From Megalopta genalis (taxonomy: Eukaryota > Arthropoda > Insecta > Hymenoptera > Halictidae): DNA of 64,000 bases. This document shows, in pieces, positions 39,871-53,228 of the stretch. The DNA is taken from contig NW_027476527.1 of NCBI RefSeq assembly GCF_051020955.1, positions 1 to 64,000 of the forward strand, read 5' to 3'. The notes under the pieces are model-generated. The model did no database searches. It was not told where the DNA came from and worked only from the letters and a program-made list of their open reading frames with translations. A program made the position numbers and the translations under genes. The stretch's first letter is position 1, and every line of letters starts with the position of its first letter.

Positions 39871-40036
39871 TTTCGCATGGATTTGAAGCTAACTCGTTAG
39901 TTTCGCATGCAGTTGTAGCTAAATAATCTATATCACAAGTATTTGTAGCTAAACCATTTGTTTCGCATGGATTTGAAGCTACGCCTTCTACTTCGCATTG
40001 ATTTGAAGCTAAATCATTTGTTTCGCATGGAATTGA
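38418..40036. repeat. 1,619-bp tandem duplication, copy 1
   Basis: This copy is repeated at 40,037-41,655 with a constant offset of 1,619. The length is 54 monomers minus 1, and the single missing base is the shared gtgttcgcatgg at about 38,880 and 40,499. The downstream join is at ggaattgaagct, where copy 1 re-enters the gcattgacttgaag run. Confidence 0.92.
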
Positions 40037-41655
40037 AGCTAAACCTTCTACATCGCATTGACTTGAAGCTAAACCTTCTACATCGCATTGACTTGAAGCT
40101 AAACCTTCTACATTCTATTGATTTGAAGCTAAACCTTCTTCATCGCATTGATTTGCAGCTAAATAATGTGTTTCGCATGGATTTGAAGCTAACTCGTTCG
40201 TTGCGCACGCAGTTAAATCTAAATAACGTATATCACAAGTATTTGAAGCTAAACCATTTGATTCGCATGGATTTGAAGCTAAGCCTTCTACTTCGCATTA
40301 ACTGGAAGTTAAATCACGTGTTTTGCATGGATTTGAAGCTAAACCTTCTACATCGCATTGATTTGAAGCTAAATCATGTGTTTCGCATGCAGTTGAATCT
40401 AAATCATGACTTTCACAAGTATTTGAAGAACAACCATTTGAATCGCAATGATTTGAACCCGACCCTTCTACTTCGTACTGATTTGCAGCTAAATAATGTG
40501 TTCGCATGGATTTGAAGCTAAACCTTCTACATCGCATTGATTTGCAGCTGAATCATGTCTTTCGCATGGATTTGAAGCTAACTCGTTCGTTTCGCCTGTA
40601 TTTGAAGCTATATCACTTATATCGCAAGTATTCGAAGCTAAATCATGTGTATCGCATGGATTTGTTGCTAAACCTTCTACATCGCATTGATTTGAAGCTA
40701 AATCATTTGTTTCGGATGGATTTGAATCAAAGCCTTGTCCTTCGATTTGATTTGAAGCTAAATCATGTGTTTCGTATGGATTTGAAGCTAAACCTTCTAC
40801 ATCGTATTGATTTGAAGCTAAACCTTCTATATTCTATTGATTTGAAGCAGATCCTTCTACCTCTTATTGATTTGAAGCTAAACCTTCTACATCGCATTGA
40901 TTTGAAGCTAAATCTTGTGTATCGCATGGATTTGAAGCTAAACCTTCTACATCGCATTGATTTGAAGCTAAATCATGTATATAGCATGGATTTGAAGCTA
41001 TCTCGTTTATTTCGCATGCCGTTGTAGCTAAATAATGTATATCACAAGTATTTGTAGCTAAACCAATTGTTTTGCATGGATTTGAAGCTAAGCCTTCTAC
41101 TTCGCATTCATTTGAAGCTAAATCATCTGTTTCGCATGGTTTTGAATCTAAGCCTTGTCCTTCGAATTGATTTGAAGCTAAATCATTTGTTTCGTATGGA
41201 TTTGAAGCTAAACCTTCTACATCGCATTGATTTGAAGCTAAACCTTCTATATTCTATTGATTTGAAGCAGAACCTTCTACCTCTTATTGATTTGAAGCTA
41301 AACCTTCTACATCGCATTGATTTGAAGCTAAGCCTTCTACTTCGCATTCATTTGAAGCTAAATCATTTGTTTCGCATGGATTTGAATCTAAAACTTGTCC
41401 TTCGAATTGATTTGAAGCTGAATCTTGTGTATGTCATGCATTTGAAGCTAAACCTTCTACATCGCATTGATTTGAAGCTAAATCATGTGTTTCGCATGGA
41501 TTTGAAGCTAACTCGTTAGTTTCGCATGCAGTTGTAGCTAAATAATCTATATCACAAGTATTTGTAGCTAAACCATTTGTTTCGCATGGATTTGAAGCTA
41601 CGCCTTCTACTTCGCATTGATTTGAAGCTAAATCATTTGTTTCGCATGGAATTGA
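40037..41655. repeat. 1,619-bp tandem duplication, copy 2
   Basis: This is the second copy. The translated runs at 38,887-39,408 and 40,506-41,027 are identical over 173 residues, as are 39,448-39,900 and 41,067-41,519. This is among the youngest duplications in the window, or the copies have been recently homogenised. Confidence 0.92.
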
Positions 41656-44600
41656 AGCTACCTCGTTTGTTCCTCCTGCTTTTGAAGCTATATCACTTAT
41701 ATCGCAAGTATTTGAAGCTAAATCATATGTGTCGAATGGATTTGAAGCTGAACCTAATACATCGCATTGATTTGAAACTAAATCTTGTGTATCGCATGGA
41801 TTTGAAGCTAAACCTACTACATCGCATTGATTTGAAGCTAAATCATGTATATAGCATGGATTTGAAGGTATCTCGTTTGTTTCGCATGCAGTTGTATCTA
41901 AATAATGTATATCACAAGTATTTGTAGCAAAACCATTTGTTTTGCATGGATTTGAAGCTAAGCCTTCTACTTCGCATTCATTTGAAGCTAAATCATTTGT
42001 TTCGCATGGATTTCAATCTAAGTCTTGTCCTTCGAATAGATTTGAAGCTAAATCATGTGTTTCGTATGGATTTGAAGCTAAACCTTCTACATCGCATTGA
42101 TTTGAAGCTAAACCTTCTATATTCTATTGATTTGAAGCTGAACCTTCTACCTCTAATTGATTTGAAGCTAAACCTTCTACATCGCATTGATTTGAAGCTA
42201 AATCATGTGTATCGCATGGATTTGAAGCTAACTCCTTTGTTTCGCAAGCTGTTGAAGCTAAATTATGTATATCACAAGTATTTGAAGCAGCACCACTTGT
42301 TTCGCATGAATATCAAGCTAAACCATGCGTTTCGCATGAATTTGAAGCTAAATCACGTGTTTCGCATTGATTTGAAGAGAAACAAGGTGTTTCGCATGGA
42401 TTTGAAGCTAACTCGTTCGATTCGCCTGCATTTGAAGCTATATCACTTATATCGCAAGTATCTGAAGCTAAATCGTTTGTTTCGCGCGGATTTGAAGCTA
42501 AACATTCTACATCGTATTGATTTGAAGTTGAATCATGTGTTTCGCGTGGATTTGAAGCTAACTCATTTGTCTCTCCTGCATTTGAAGCTATATTACTTAT
42601 ATCGCAAGTATTTGAATGTAAATCATTTGTTTCGCGCGGATATGAAGCTAAACCTTCTACATCGCATTGGTTTGAAGCTAAATCATGTGTTTAGCATGTA
42701 TTTGAAGCTAACTCGTTTGTTTCGCATGCAGTTGAATCTAAATCATGTATATCACAAGTTGTTGAAGCTAAGCCATTTGTTTCGCCTGCATTTGAAGCTA
42801 AATCATGCGTTTTGCTTCGATTTGAAGCTAACTGGTTGGTTTCGTCTGCGTTTGAAGCTATATCACTTATATCGCAAGTATCTGAAGCTAAATTATATGT
42901 TTCAGATGGATTTGAAGCTAAACCGTCTACATTGCATTGATTTGCATCTAAACCATGTGTTTCGCATGGATTTGAAGCTAAGCCTTCTACTTCGCATTGA
43001 TTTGAAGCTAAATCATGTGTATCGCATGGATTTGAAGCTAAACCTTCTACATCGCATTGGTTTGAAGCTAAATTATTTGTTTCGCATGGATTTGAATATA
43101 AGCCTTGTCCTTCGAATTGATTTGAAGCTAAATCATGTGTTTCGTATGCATTTGAAGCTAAACCTTCTACATCGCATTGATTTGAAGCTAAACCTTCTAC
43201 ATTCTATTGATTTGAAGCTAAACCATCTACCTCTTATTGTTTTGAAGCTAAAACTTCTACATCGCATTGATTTGAAGCTAAATCTTGTGTATCGCATGGA
43301 TTTGAAGCTAAACCTTCTACATCGCATTGATTTGAAGCTAAATCATGTATATAGCATGGATTTGAAGCTATCTCGTTTATTTCGCATGCAGTTGTAGCTA
43401 AATAATGTATATCACAAGTATTTGTAGCTAAACCATTTGTTTTGCATGGATTTGAAGCTAAGCCTTCTACTTCGCATTCATTTGAAGCTAAATCATTTGT
43501 TTCGCATGGATTTGAATCTAAGCCTTGTCCTTCGAATTGATTTGAAGCTAAATCATGTGTTTCGTATGGATTTGAAGCTAAACCTTCTACATCGGATTGA
43601 TTTGAAGCTAACCTTCTATATTCTATTGATTTGAAGCAGAACCTTCTACCTCTTATTGATTTGAAACTAAACCTTCTACATCGCATTGATTTGAAGCTAA
43701 ATCTTGTGTATCGCATGGATTTGAAGCTAAACCTTCTACATCGCATTGATTTGAAGCTAAATCATGTGAATCGCATGGATTTCAAGCTAACTCGTTCGTA
43801 TAGCATGCAGTTGTAGCTAAATGATGTATATCACAAGTATTTGTAGCTAAACCATTTGTTTTGCATGGATTTGAAGCTAAGCCTTCTACGTCGCATTCAT
43901 TTGAAGCTAAATCATTTGTTTCGCATGGATTTGAATCTAAGCCTTGTCCTTCGAATTTATTTGAAGCTGAATCTTGTGTATGTCATGCATTTGAAGCTAA
44001 ACCTTCTATATCGCATTGATTTGAAGCTAAATCATGTTTCTCGCATGGAATTGAAGCTGCCTCGTTTGTTCCTACAGCTTTTGAAGCTATATCACTTATA
44101 TCGCAAGTATTTGAAGCTAAATCGTATGTGTCGCATGGATTTGAAGCTGAACCTACTACATCGCATTGATTTGAAGCTAAATCTTGTGTATCGCATGGAT
44201 TTGAAGCTAAACCTTCTACATCGCATTGATTTGAAGGTAAATCATGTGTTTCGCATGGATTTGAAGATAACTCGTTCGTTTCGCCTGCAGTTGAATCTAC
44301 ATCACTTATATCGCTAGTATTTGAAGCTAAATCATGTGTATCGCGTGGATTTTGAAGCTAACTCGATTGATTAGTCTTCATTTGAAGCTATATCACTTAC
44401 ACCCCAAGCGTTTGAAGCTACATCATTTGTTTCGCACGGATTTGAAGCTAATCCTTCTCATCGCATTGATTTGCATTGATTTGACGCTAACTCGTTCGTT
44501 GCGCATGCAGTTGTAGCTAAATAATGTATATCACAAGTATTTGAAGCTAAATCATTTGTTTCGCATGGATTTGAATCTAAGCCTTGTCCTTCGAATTTAT

Positions 44601-45240
44601 TTGAAGCTGAATCTTGTGTATGTCATGCATTTGAAGCTAAACCTTCTACATCGCATTGATTTGAAGCTAAATCTTGTGTATGTCAAGGATTTGAAGCTAA
44701 ACCATCTACATCGCATTGATTTAAAGCTAAATCATGTGTATCGCGTGGATTTTAAGCTAACTCGTTCGTTTCGCCTGTATTTGAAGCTATATCACTTATA
44801 TCGCAAGTATTTGAAGCTAAATCATTTGTTTTGCATGGATTTGAAGCTAAGCCTTCTACTTCGCATTCATTTGAAGCTAAATCATCTGTTTCGCATGGTT
44901 TTGAATCTAAGCCTTGTCCTTCGAATTGATTTGAAGCTAAATCATGTGTTTCGTATGGATTTGAAGCTAAACCTTCTACATCGCATTGATTTGAAGCTAA
45001 ACCTTCTATATTCTATTGATTTGAAGCAGAACCTTCTACCTCTTATTGATTTGAAGCTAAACCTTCTACATCGCATTGATTTGAAGCTAAGCCTTCTACT
45101 TCGCATTCATTTGAAGCTAAATCATTTGTTTCGCATGGATTTGAATCTAAGACTTGTCCTTCGAATTGATTTGAAGCTGAATCTTGTGTATGTCATGCAT
45201 TTGAAGCTAAACCTTCTACATCGCATTGATTTGAAGCTAA
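41491..45240. repeat. 3.75-kb segmental duplication, right partner
   Basis: This is the partner of 13,925-17,675. It begins inside copy 2 of the 1,619-bp duplication, showing that several duplications are layered here. It differs from the left partner by scattered substitutions and two one-base losses. Confidence 0.88.
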
Positions 45241-45983
45241 ATCATGTGTATCGCATGGATTTGAAGCTAACTCGTTCGTTTCGAATGTATTTGAAGCTAT
45301 ATATCTTATATCGCAAGTATTTGAAGCTAAATCATGTGCATCGCATGGATTTGAAGCCAAGCCTTCTACTTCGCATTCATTTGAAGCTAAATCATTTGTT
45401 TCGCATGGATTTGAATCTAAGCCTTGTCCTTCGAATTGATTTGAATCTAAATCATGTGTGTCGTATGGATTTGAAGCTAAACCTTCTACTTCGCATTTAT
45501 TTGAAGCTAAACCTTCTATATTCTATTGATTTGAAGCTAAACCATCTACCTCTTATTGATTTGAAGCTAAACCTTCTACATCGCATTGATTTGAAGATAA
45601 ATCGTGTGTTCGCATGGGTTTGAAGCTAAATCGTTAGTTTCGCTTGCAGTTGTAGCTAAATAATGTATATCACAAGTATTCGTAGCTAAACCATTTGTTT
45701 TGCATGGATTTGAAGCTACGCCTTCTACTTCGCATTGATTTGAAGCTAAATCATGTGTTTCGCATGGAATTGAAGCTACCTCGTTTGTTCCTACAGCTTT
45801 TGAAGCTATATCACTTATATCGCAAGTATTTGAAGCTAAATCATATGTGTCGCATGGATTTGAAGCTGAACCTACTACATCGCATTGATATGAAGCTAAA
45901 TCTTGTGTATGGCATGATTTGAAGCTAAACCTTCTACATCGCATTGATTTGAAGCTAAATCATGTGTATCGCATGGATTTGAA

Positions 45984-48278
45984 GATAACACGTTCGTTTC
46001 GCCTGCAGTTGAATCTACATCACTTATATCGCTAGTATTTGAAGCTAAATCATGTGTATCGCGTGGATTTTGAAGCTAACTCGTTTGATTAGTCTTCATT
46101 TGAAGCTATATCACTTACACCCCAAGCGTTTGAAGCTATATCATTTGTTTCGCATGGATTTGAAGCTAATCCTTCTTCATCGCATTGATTTGCAGTTAAA
46201 TCATGTGTTTCGCATGGATTTGAAGCTAACTCGTTCGTTGCGCATGCAGTTAAATCTAAATAACGTATATCACAAGTATGTGAAGCTAAACCATTTGATT
46301 CGCATGGATTTGAAGCTAAGCCTTCTACTTCGCATTAATTGGAAGATAAATCACGTGTTTTGCATGGATTTGAAGCAAAACCTTCTACATCGCATTGATT
46401 TGAAGCTAAATCATGTGTTTCGCATGCAGTTGAAGCTAAATCATGTCTTTCACAAGTATTTGAATATGAACCATTTGAATCGCATTGATTTGAACCCGAG
46501 CCTTCTACTTCGCACTGATTTGCAGCTAAATAATGTGTCTCGCATGGATTTGTAGCTAAACCTTCTACATCGCATTGATTTGCAGCTGAATCATGTGTTT
46601 CGCATGGATTTGAAGCTACCTCGTCTGTTCCTACAGCTTTTGAAGCTATATCACTTATATCGCAAGTATTTAAATCTAAATCATATGTGCCGCATGGATT
46701 TGAAGCTGAGCCTTCTACCTCGCATTCATCTGAAGCTAAATCATTTGTTTCGCATGGATTTGAATCTAAGCCTTGCCCTTCGAATTGATTTGAAGCTAAA
46801 TCATGTGTTTCGTATGGATTTGAAGCTAAACCTTCTACATCGCATTGATTTGAAGATAAATCGTGTGTTTCGGATAGATTTGAAGCTAACTCGTTAGTTT
46901 CGCAAGCAGTTGTAGCTAAATAATGTATATCACAAGTATTTGTAGCTAAACCATTTGTTTCGCATGGATTTGAAGCTAAACCTTCTACATCGCATTGATT
47001 TGCAGCTATATCATGTGTTTCGCATGGATTTGTAGCTAAACCTTCTACATCGCATTGATTTGCAGCTGAATCATGTGTTTCGCATGGATTTGAAGCTACC
47101 TCGTTTGTTCCTACATCTTTTGAAGCTATATCACTTATATCGCAAGTATTTGAAGCTAAATCATATGTGTCGCATGGATTTGAAGCTGAACCTACTACAT
47201 CGCATTGATTTGTAGCTAAATCTTGTGTATCGCATGGATTTGAAGCTAAACCTTCCACATCGCATTGATTTGAAGCTAAATCATGTGTATCGCATGGATT
47301 TGAAGCTAACTCGTTAGTTTTGCATGCAGTTGTAGCTAAATAATGTATATCACAAGTATTTGTAGCTAATCCATTTGTTTCGCATGGATTTGAAGCTACG
47401 CCTTCTACTTCGCATTGATTTGAAGCTAAAGCATTTGTATCGCATGGATTTGAATCTAAGCATTGTACTTCGATTTGATTTGAAGCTAAATCATGTGTTT
47501 CGTATGGATTTGAAGCTGAACCTTCTACATCGCATTGATTTGAAGCTAAATCATGTGTCTCGCATGGAATTGAAGCTACCTCGTTTGTTCCTACAGCTTT
47601 TGAAGCTATATCACTTATATCGCAAGTATTTGAAGCTGAATCATATGTGTCGCATGGATTTGAAGCTGAACCTACTACATCGCATTGATTTGAAGCTAAA
47701 TCTTGTGTATGGCATGGATTTGAAGCTAAACCTTCTACATCCCATTTATTTGAAGCTAAATCATGTGTATCGCATGGATTTGAAGTTAACTCGTTTGTTT
47801 CGCATGCAGTTGTAGCTAAATAATGTATATCACAAGTATTTGTAGTTGAACCATTTGTTTTGCATGGATTTGAAGCCAAGCCTTCTACTTCGCATTCATT
47901 TGAAGCTAAATCGTTTGTTTCGCATGGATTTGAATCTATGCCTTGTCCTTCGACTTGATTTGAATCTAAATCATGTGTGTCGTATGGATTTGAAGCTAAA
48001 CCTTCTACATCGCATTTATTTGAAGCTAAACCTTCTATATTCTATTGATTTGAAGCTAAACCTTCTATATTCTATTGATTTGAAGCTAAACCATCTACCT
48101 CTTATTGATTTGAAGCAAACCTTCTACATCGCATTGATTTGAAGATAAATCGCGTGTTTCGCATGGATTTGAAGCTAACTCGTTAGTTTCGCATGCAGTT
48201 GTAGCTAAATAATCTATATCACAAGTATTTGTAGCTAAACCATTTGTTTCGTTTGGATTTGAAGCTACGTCTTCTACT
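45984..48278. repeat. 2.3-kb segmental duplication, right partner
   Basis: This is collinear with 24,701-26,995 at offset 21,283 without indels. Substitutions are sparse, for example gcagttaaatc near 46,193 versus gcagctaaatc, and gtagttgaacc near 47,846 versus gtagttaaacc. Beyond 48,278 the partners diverge into different monomer orders. Confidence 0.88.
46335..47879 (-). other. 514-residue minus-frame open run, copy of 25,052-26,596
   Basis: This has the same length and order of decapeptides as the run at 25,052-26,596. Only a few residues differ, for example KTNGS versus KTNGL near its start and EGSAS versus EGSVS. The open state was inherited by duplication, so it is not independent evidence for coding. 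Confidence 0.2.
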
Positions 48279-49944
48279 TCGCATTGATTTGAAGCTAAAT
48301 CATTTGTTTCGCATGGAATTGAAGCCACCTCGTTTGTTCCTCCAGCTTTTGAAGCTATATCACTTATATCGCAAGTATTTGAAGCTAAATCATATGTGTC
48401 GCATGGATTTGAAGCTGAACCTACTACATCGCATTCATTTGAAGCTAAATCTTGTGTATCGCATGGATTTGAAGCTAAACCTTCTACATCGCTTTGATTT
48501 GAAGATAAATCATGTGTTTCGCATGGATTTGAAGCTAACTCGTTCGTTTCGCCTCCAGTTGAAACTATGTCACTTATATCGCAAGTATTTAAAGCTAAAT
48601 CATATGTGCCGCATGGATTTGAAGCTGAGCCTTCTACTTCGCATTCATCTGAAGCTAAATCATTTGTTTCGCATGGATTTGAATCTAAGCCTTGCCCTTC
48701 GAATTGATTTGAAGCTAAATCATGTGTTTCGTATGGATTTGAAGCTAAACCTTCTACATCGCATTGATTTGAAGCTAAACCTTCTACATCGCTTTGATTT
48801 GAAGATAAATCATGTGTTTCGCATGGATTTGAAGCTAACTCGTTCGTTTCGCCTCCATTTGAAACTATGTCACTTATATCGCAAGTATTTAAAGCTAAAT
48901 CATATGTGCCGCATGGATTTGAAGCTGAGCCTTCTACTTCGCATTCATCTGAAGCTAAATCATTTGTTTCGCATGGATTTGAATCTAAGCCATGCCCTTC
49001 GAATTGATTTGAAGCTAAATCATGTGTTTCGTATGGATTTGAAGCTAAACCTTCTACATCCCATTGATTTGAAGCTAAACCTTCTATATTCTATTGATTT
49101 GAAGCTAAAACTTCTACCTCTTATTGATTTGAAGCTAAACCTTCTACATCGCATTTATTTGAAGATAAATCGTGTGTTTCGCATGGATTTGAAGCTAACT
49201 CGTTCGTTTCGCCTCCATTTGAAACTATGTCACATATATCGCAAGTATTTAAAGCTAAATCATATGTGCCGCATGGATTTGGAGCTGAGCCTTCTACTTC
49301 GCATTCATCTGAAGCTAAATCATTTGTTTCGCATGGATTTGAATCTAAGCCTTGCCCTTCGAATTGATTTGAAGCTAAATCATGTGTTTCGTATGGATTT
49401 GAAGCTAAACCTTCTACATCGCATTGATTTGCAGCTAAATCATGTGTTTCGCATGGATTTGAAGCTAAACCTTCTACATTGCATTGATTTGCAGCTGATT
49501 CATGTGTTTCGCATGGATTTGAAGCTAACTCGTTCGTTTCGCCTGTATTCGAAGCTATATCACTTATATCGCAAATATTTGAAGCTAAATCATGTGTTAC
49601 ACTTGGATATGAAGCTAAACCTTCTACATCGCATTGATTTGAAGCTAAATCATGTGTCTCGCATGGAATTGAAGCTACCTCGTTTGTTCCTACAGCTTTT
49701 GAAGCTATATCACTCATATCGCAAGTATTTGAAGCTAAATCATTTGTTTCGCTTGGATTTGAAGCAAAACCTTCTACATCGCATTGATTTGAAGCTAAAT
49801 CATGTGTTTCGCATGCAGTTGAAGCTAAATCATGTCTTTCACAAGTATTTGAATATGAACCATTTGAATCGCATTGATTTGAACCCGAGCCTTCTACTTC
49901 GCACTGATTTGCAGCTAAATAATGTGTCTCGCATGGATTTGTAG
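48244..49944 (+). other. 566-residue plus-frame open run, probably not a gene
   Basis: This is the longest plus-frame run, made entirely of L-K-L-N-type decapeptides. It is basic and leucine-rich with no unique domain, and no initiation context distinguishes it from the flanking array. The run exists because this stretch lacks the double-TAG and frame-shift modules. Confidence 0.1.
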
Positions 49945-50857
49945 CTAAACCTTCTACATCGCATTGATTTGCAGCTGAATCATGTGTTTCGCATGGATTT
50001 GAAGCTACCTCGTTTGTTCCTACAGCTTTTGAAGCTATATCACTTATATCGCAAGTATTTGAAGCTAAATCATATATGTCGCATGGATTTGAAGCTGAAC
50101 CTACTACATCGCATTCATTTGAAGCTAAATCTTGTGTATCGCATGGATTTGAAGCTAAACCTTCTACATCGCTTTGATTTGAAGATAAATCATGTGTTTC
50201 GCATGGATTTGAAGCTAACTCGTTCGTTTCGCCTCCATTTGAAACTATGTCACTTATATCGCAAGTATTTAAAGCTAAATCATATGTGCCGCATGGATTT
50301 GAAACTGAGCCTTCTACTTCGCATTCATCTGAAGCTAAATCATTTGTTTCGCATGGATTTGAATCTAAGCCTTGTCCTTCGAATTGATTTGAAGCTAAAA
50401 CATGTGTTTCGTTTGGATTTGAAGCTAAACCTTCTACATCGCATTGATTTGAAGCTAAATCATGTGTCTCGCATGGAATTGAAGCTACCTCGTTTGTTCC
50501 TACAGCTTTTGAAGCTATATCACTTATATCGCAAGTATTTGAAGCTAAATCATATGTGCCGCATGGATTTGAAGCTGAACCTACTACATCGCATTGATTT
50601 GAAGCTAAATCTTGTGTATCGCATGGATTTGAAGCTAAACCTTCCACATCGCATTGATTTGAAGCTAAATCATGTGTATCGCATGGATTTGAAGCTACCT
50701 CGTTTGTTCCTACAGCTTTTGAAGCTATATCACTTATATCGCAAGTATTTGAAGCTAAATCATATGTGTCGCATGGAGTTGAAGCTAAACCTACTACATC
50801 GCATTGATTTGAAGCTAAATCTTGTGTATCGCATGGATTTGAAGCTAAACCTTCCAC
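49121..50857 (-). other. 578-residue minus-frame open run, weak coding candidate
   Basis: This is the longest open run in the window. It has about 58 decapeptides of the N-x-C-[DE] type, including a segment with FEGQGLDSNP, GSGSNQCDSNG and DLASTACETH variants that breaks the monotony. The left end is the paired-stop module near 49,090-49,120. There is no signal peptide, membrane segment or non-repeat domain. It overlaps an open plus frame. I do not recognise it. Confidence 0.2.
49170..50690. repeat. 1.5-kb duplication, left partner of 55,623-57,143
   Basis: This is collinear at an offset of 6,453. Shared markers are gtcacatatatcg near 49,229 and 55,682, the tacacttggatatgaag monomer and the gaatatgaaccatttg run. 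After 50,690 this copy carries a second 210-bp unit that the 57-kb copy lacks; from there the offset falls by 210. Confidence 0.85.
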
Positions 50858-52020
50858 ATCGCATTGATTTGAATCTAAATCATGTGTATCGCATGGATTT
50901 GAAGCTAACTCGTTAGTTTCGCATGCAGTTGTAGCTAAATAATCTATATCACAAGTATTTGTAGCTAAACCATTTGTTTCGCATGGATTTGAAGCTACGC
51001 CTTGTACTTCGCATTGATTTGAAGCTAAATCATTTGTTTCGCATGGAATTGAAGCCTCCTCGTTTGTTCCTCCAGCTTTTGAAGCTATATCACTTATATC
51101 GCAAGTATTTGAAGCTAAATCATATGTGTCGCATGGGTTTGAAGCTGAACCTTCTGCATCGCATTGATTTGAAGCTAAATCTTGTGTATCGCATGGATTT
51201 GAAGCTAAACCTTCTACATCACATTGATTAGCAGCTATATCATGTGTTTCGCATGGATTTGAAGCTAACTCGTTCGTTTTGCCTGCAGTTGAATCTACAT
51301 CACTTATATCGCAAGTGTTTGAAGATAAATCATGTGTATCGCGTGGATTTTTAAGCTAACTCGTTTGATTAGTCTGCATTTGAAGCTATATCACTTATAC
51401 CCCAAGTGTTTGAAGCTAAATCATTTGTTTCGCGTGGATTTGAAGCTAAACCTTCTACATCGCGTTGATTAGAAGCTAAATCATGTGTCTCGCATGGATT
51501 TGAAGCTAACTCGTTCGTTTCGCCTCCATTTGAAACTATGTCAAGAATATCGCAAGTTTTTGAAGATACGCCTTCTATTTCGCATTGATTTGAAGCTAAA
51601 TCATTTGTTTCGCATGGAATTGAAGCCACCTCGTTTGTTCCTCCAGCTTTTGAAGCTATATCACTTATATCGCAAGTATTTGAAGCTAAATCATATGTGT
51701 CGCATGGATTTGAAGCTGAACCTACTACATCGCATTGATTTGAAGCTAAATCTTGTGTATCGCATGGATTTGAAGCTAAACCTTCTACATCGCATTGATT
51801 TGAAGCTAAATCATTTGTTTCGCATGGATTTGAATCTAAGCCTTCTCCTTCGAATTGATTTGAAGCTAAATCATGTGTTTCGTATGGATTTGAAGCTAAA
51901 CATTCTACATCGCATTGATTTGAAGCTAAACCTTCTACATTCTATTGATTTGAAGCTAAACCTTCTACCTCTTATTGTTTTGAAGCTAAACCTTCTACAT
52001 CGCATTGATTTGCAGCTAAA
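49650..52020. repeat. 2,371-bp tandem duplication, copy 1
   Basis: This copy is followed directly by 52,021-54,391. The length is 79 monomers plus 1; the extra base is the gatttttaag frame-shift module near 51,352, repeated near 53,722. All internal runs recur at exactly +2,371. Confidence 0.9.
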
Positions 52021-53228
52021 TCATGTGTCTCGCATGGAATTGAAGCTACCTCGTTTGTTCCTACAGCTTTTGAAGCTATATCACTCATATCGCAAGTATT
52101 TGAAGCTAAATCATTTGTTTCGCTTGGATTTGAAGCAAAACCTTCTACATCGCATTGATTTGAAGCTAAATCATGTGTTTCGCATGCAGTTGAAGCTAAA
52201 TCATGTCTTTCACAAGTATTTGAATATGAACCATTTGAATCGCATTGATTTGAACCCGAGCCTTCTACTTCGCACTGATTTGCAGCTAAATAATGTGTCT
52301 CGCATGGATTTGTAGCTAAACCTTCTACATCGCATTGATTTGCAGCTGAATCATGTGTTTCGCATGGATTTGAAGCTACCTCGTTTGTTCCTACAGCTTT
52401 TGAAGCTATATCACTTATATCGCAAGTATTTGAAGCTAAATCATATATGTCGCATGGATTTGAAGCTGAACCTACTACATCGCATTCATTTGAAGCTAAA
52501 TCTTGTGTATCGCATGGATTTGAAGCTAAACCTTCTACATCGCTTTGATTTGAAGATAAATCATGTGTTTCGCATGGATTTGAAGCTAACTCGTTCGTTT
52601 CGCCTCCATTTGAAACTATGTCACTTATATCGCAAGTATTTAAAGCTAAATCATATGTGCCGCATGGATTTGAAACTGAGCCTTCTACTTCGCATTCATC
52701 TGAAGCTAAATCATTTGTTTCGCATGGATTTGAATCTAAGCCTTGTCCTTCGAATTGATTTGAAGCTAAAACATGTGTTTCGTTTGGATTTGAAGCTAAA
52801 CCTTCTACATCGCATTGATTTGAAGCTAAATCATGTGTCTCGCATGGAATTGAAGCTACCTCGTTTGTTCCTACAGCTTTTGAAGCTATATCACTTATAT
52901 CGCAAGTATTTGAAGCTAAATCATATGTGCCGCATGGATTTGAAGCTGAACCTACTACATCGCATTGATTTGAAGCTAAATCTAGTGTATCGCATGGATT
53001 TGAAGCTATACCTTCCACATCGCATTGATTTGAAGCTAAATCATGTGTATCGCATGGATTTGAAGCTACCTCGTTTGTTCCTACAGCTTTTGAAGCTATA
53101 TCACTTATATCGCAAGTATTTGAAGCTAAATCATATGTGTCGCATGGATTTGAAGCTAAACCTACTACATCGCATTGATTTGAAGCTAAATCTTGTGTAT
53201 CGCATGGATTTGAAGCTAAACCTTCCAC
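51972..53228 (-). other. 418-residue minus-frame open run, weak coding candidate
   Basis: This is largely a repeat of the decapeptide order found in 49,121-50,857, because it lies in the second copy of the 2,371-bp duplication. It ends on the left at the paired-stop module near 51,940-51,970. No non-repeat sequence is present. Confidence 0.17.

Larger units (their letters stand above)
37990..45620. repeat. Array domain 5: return of the first monomer family
   Basis: At about 37,990, after gctagtatttgaagct, the array switches within one monomer from second-family to first-family classes. The domain is assembled from a copy of 10,670-12,545, a 1,619-bp tandem duplication and a copy of 13,925-17,675. 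Few private indels occur: gctaaccttc near 43,610, ccttctcatcg near 44,457 and gtgttcgcatggg near 45,608. Confidence 0.85.
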
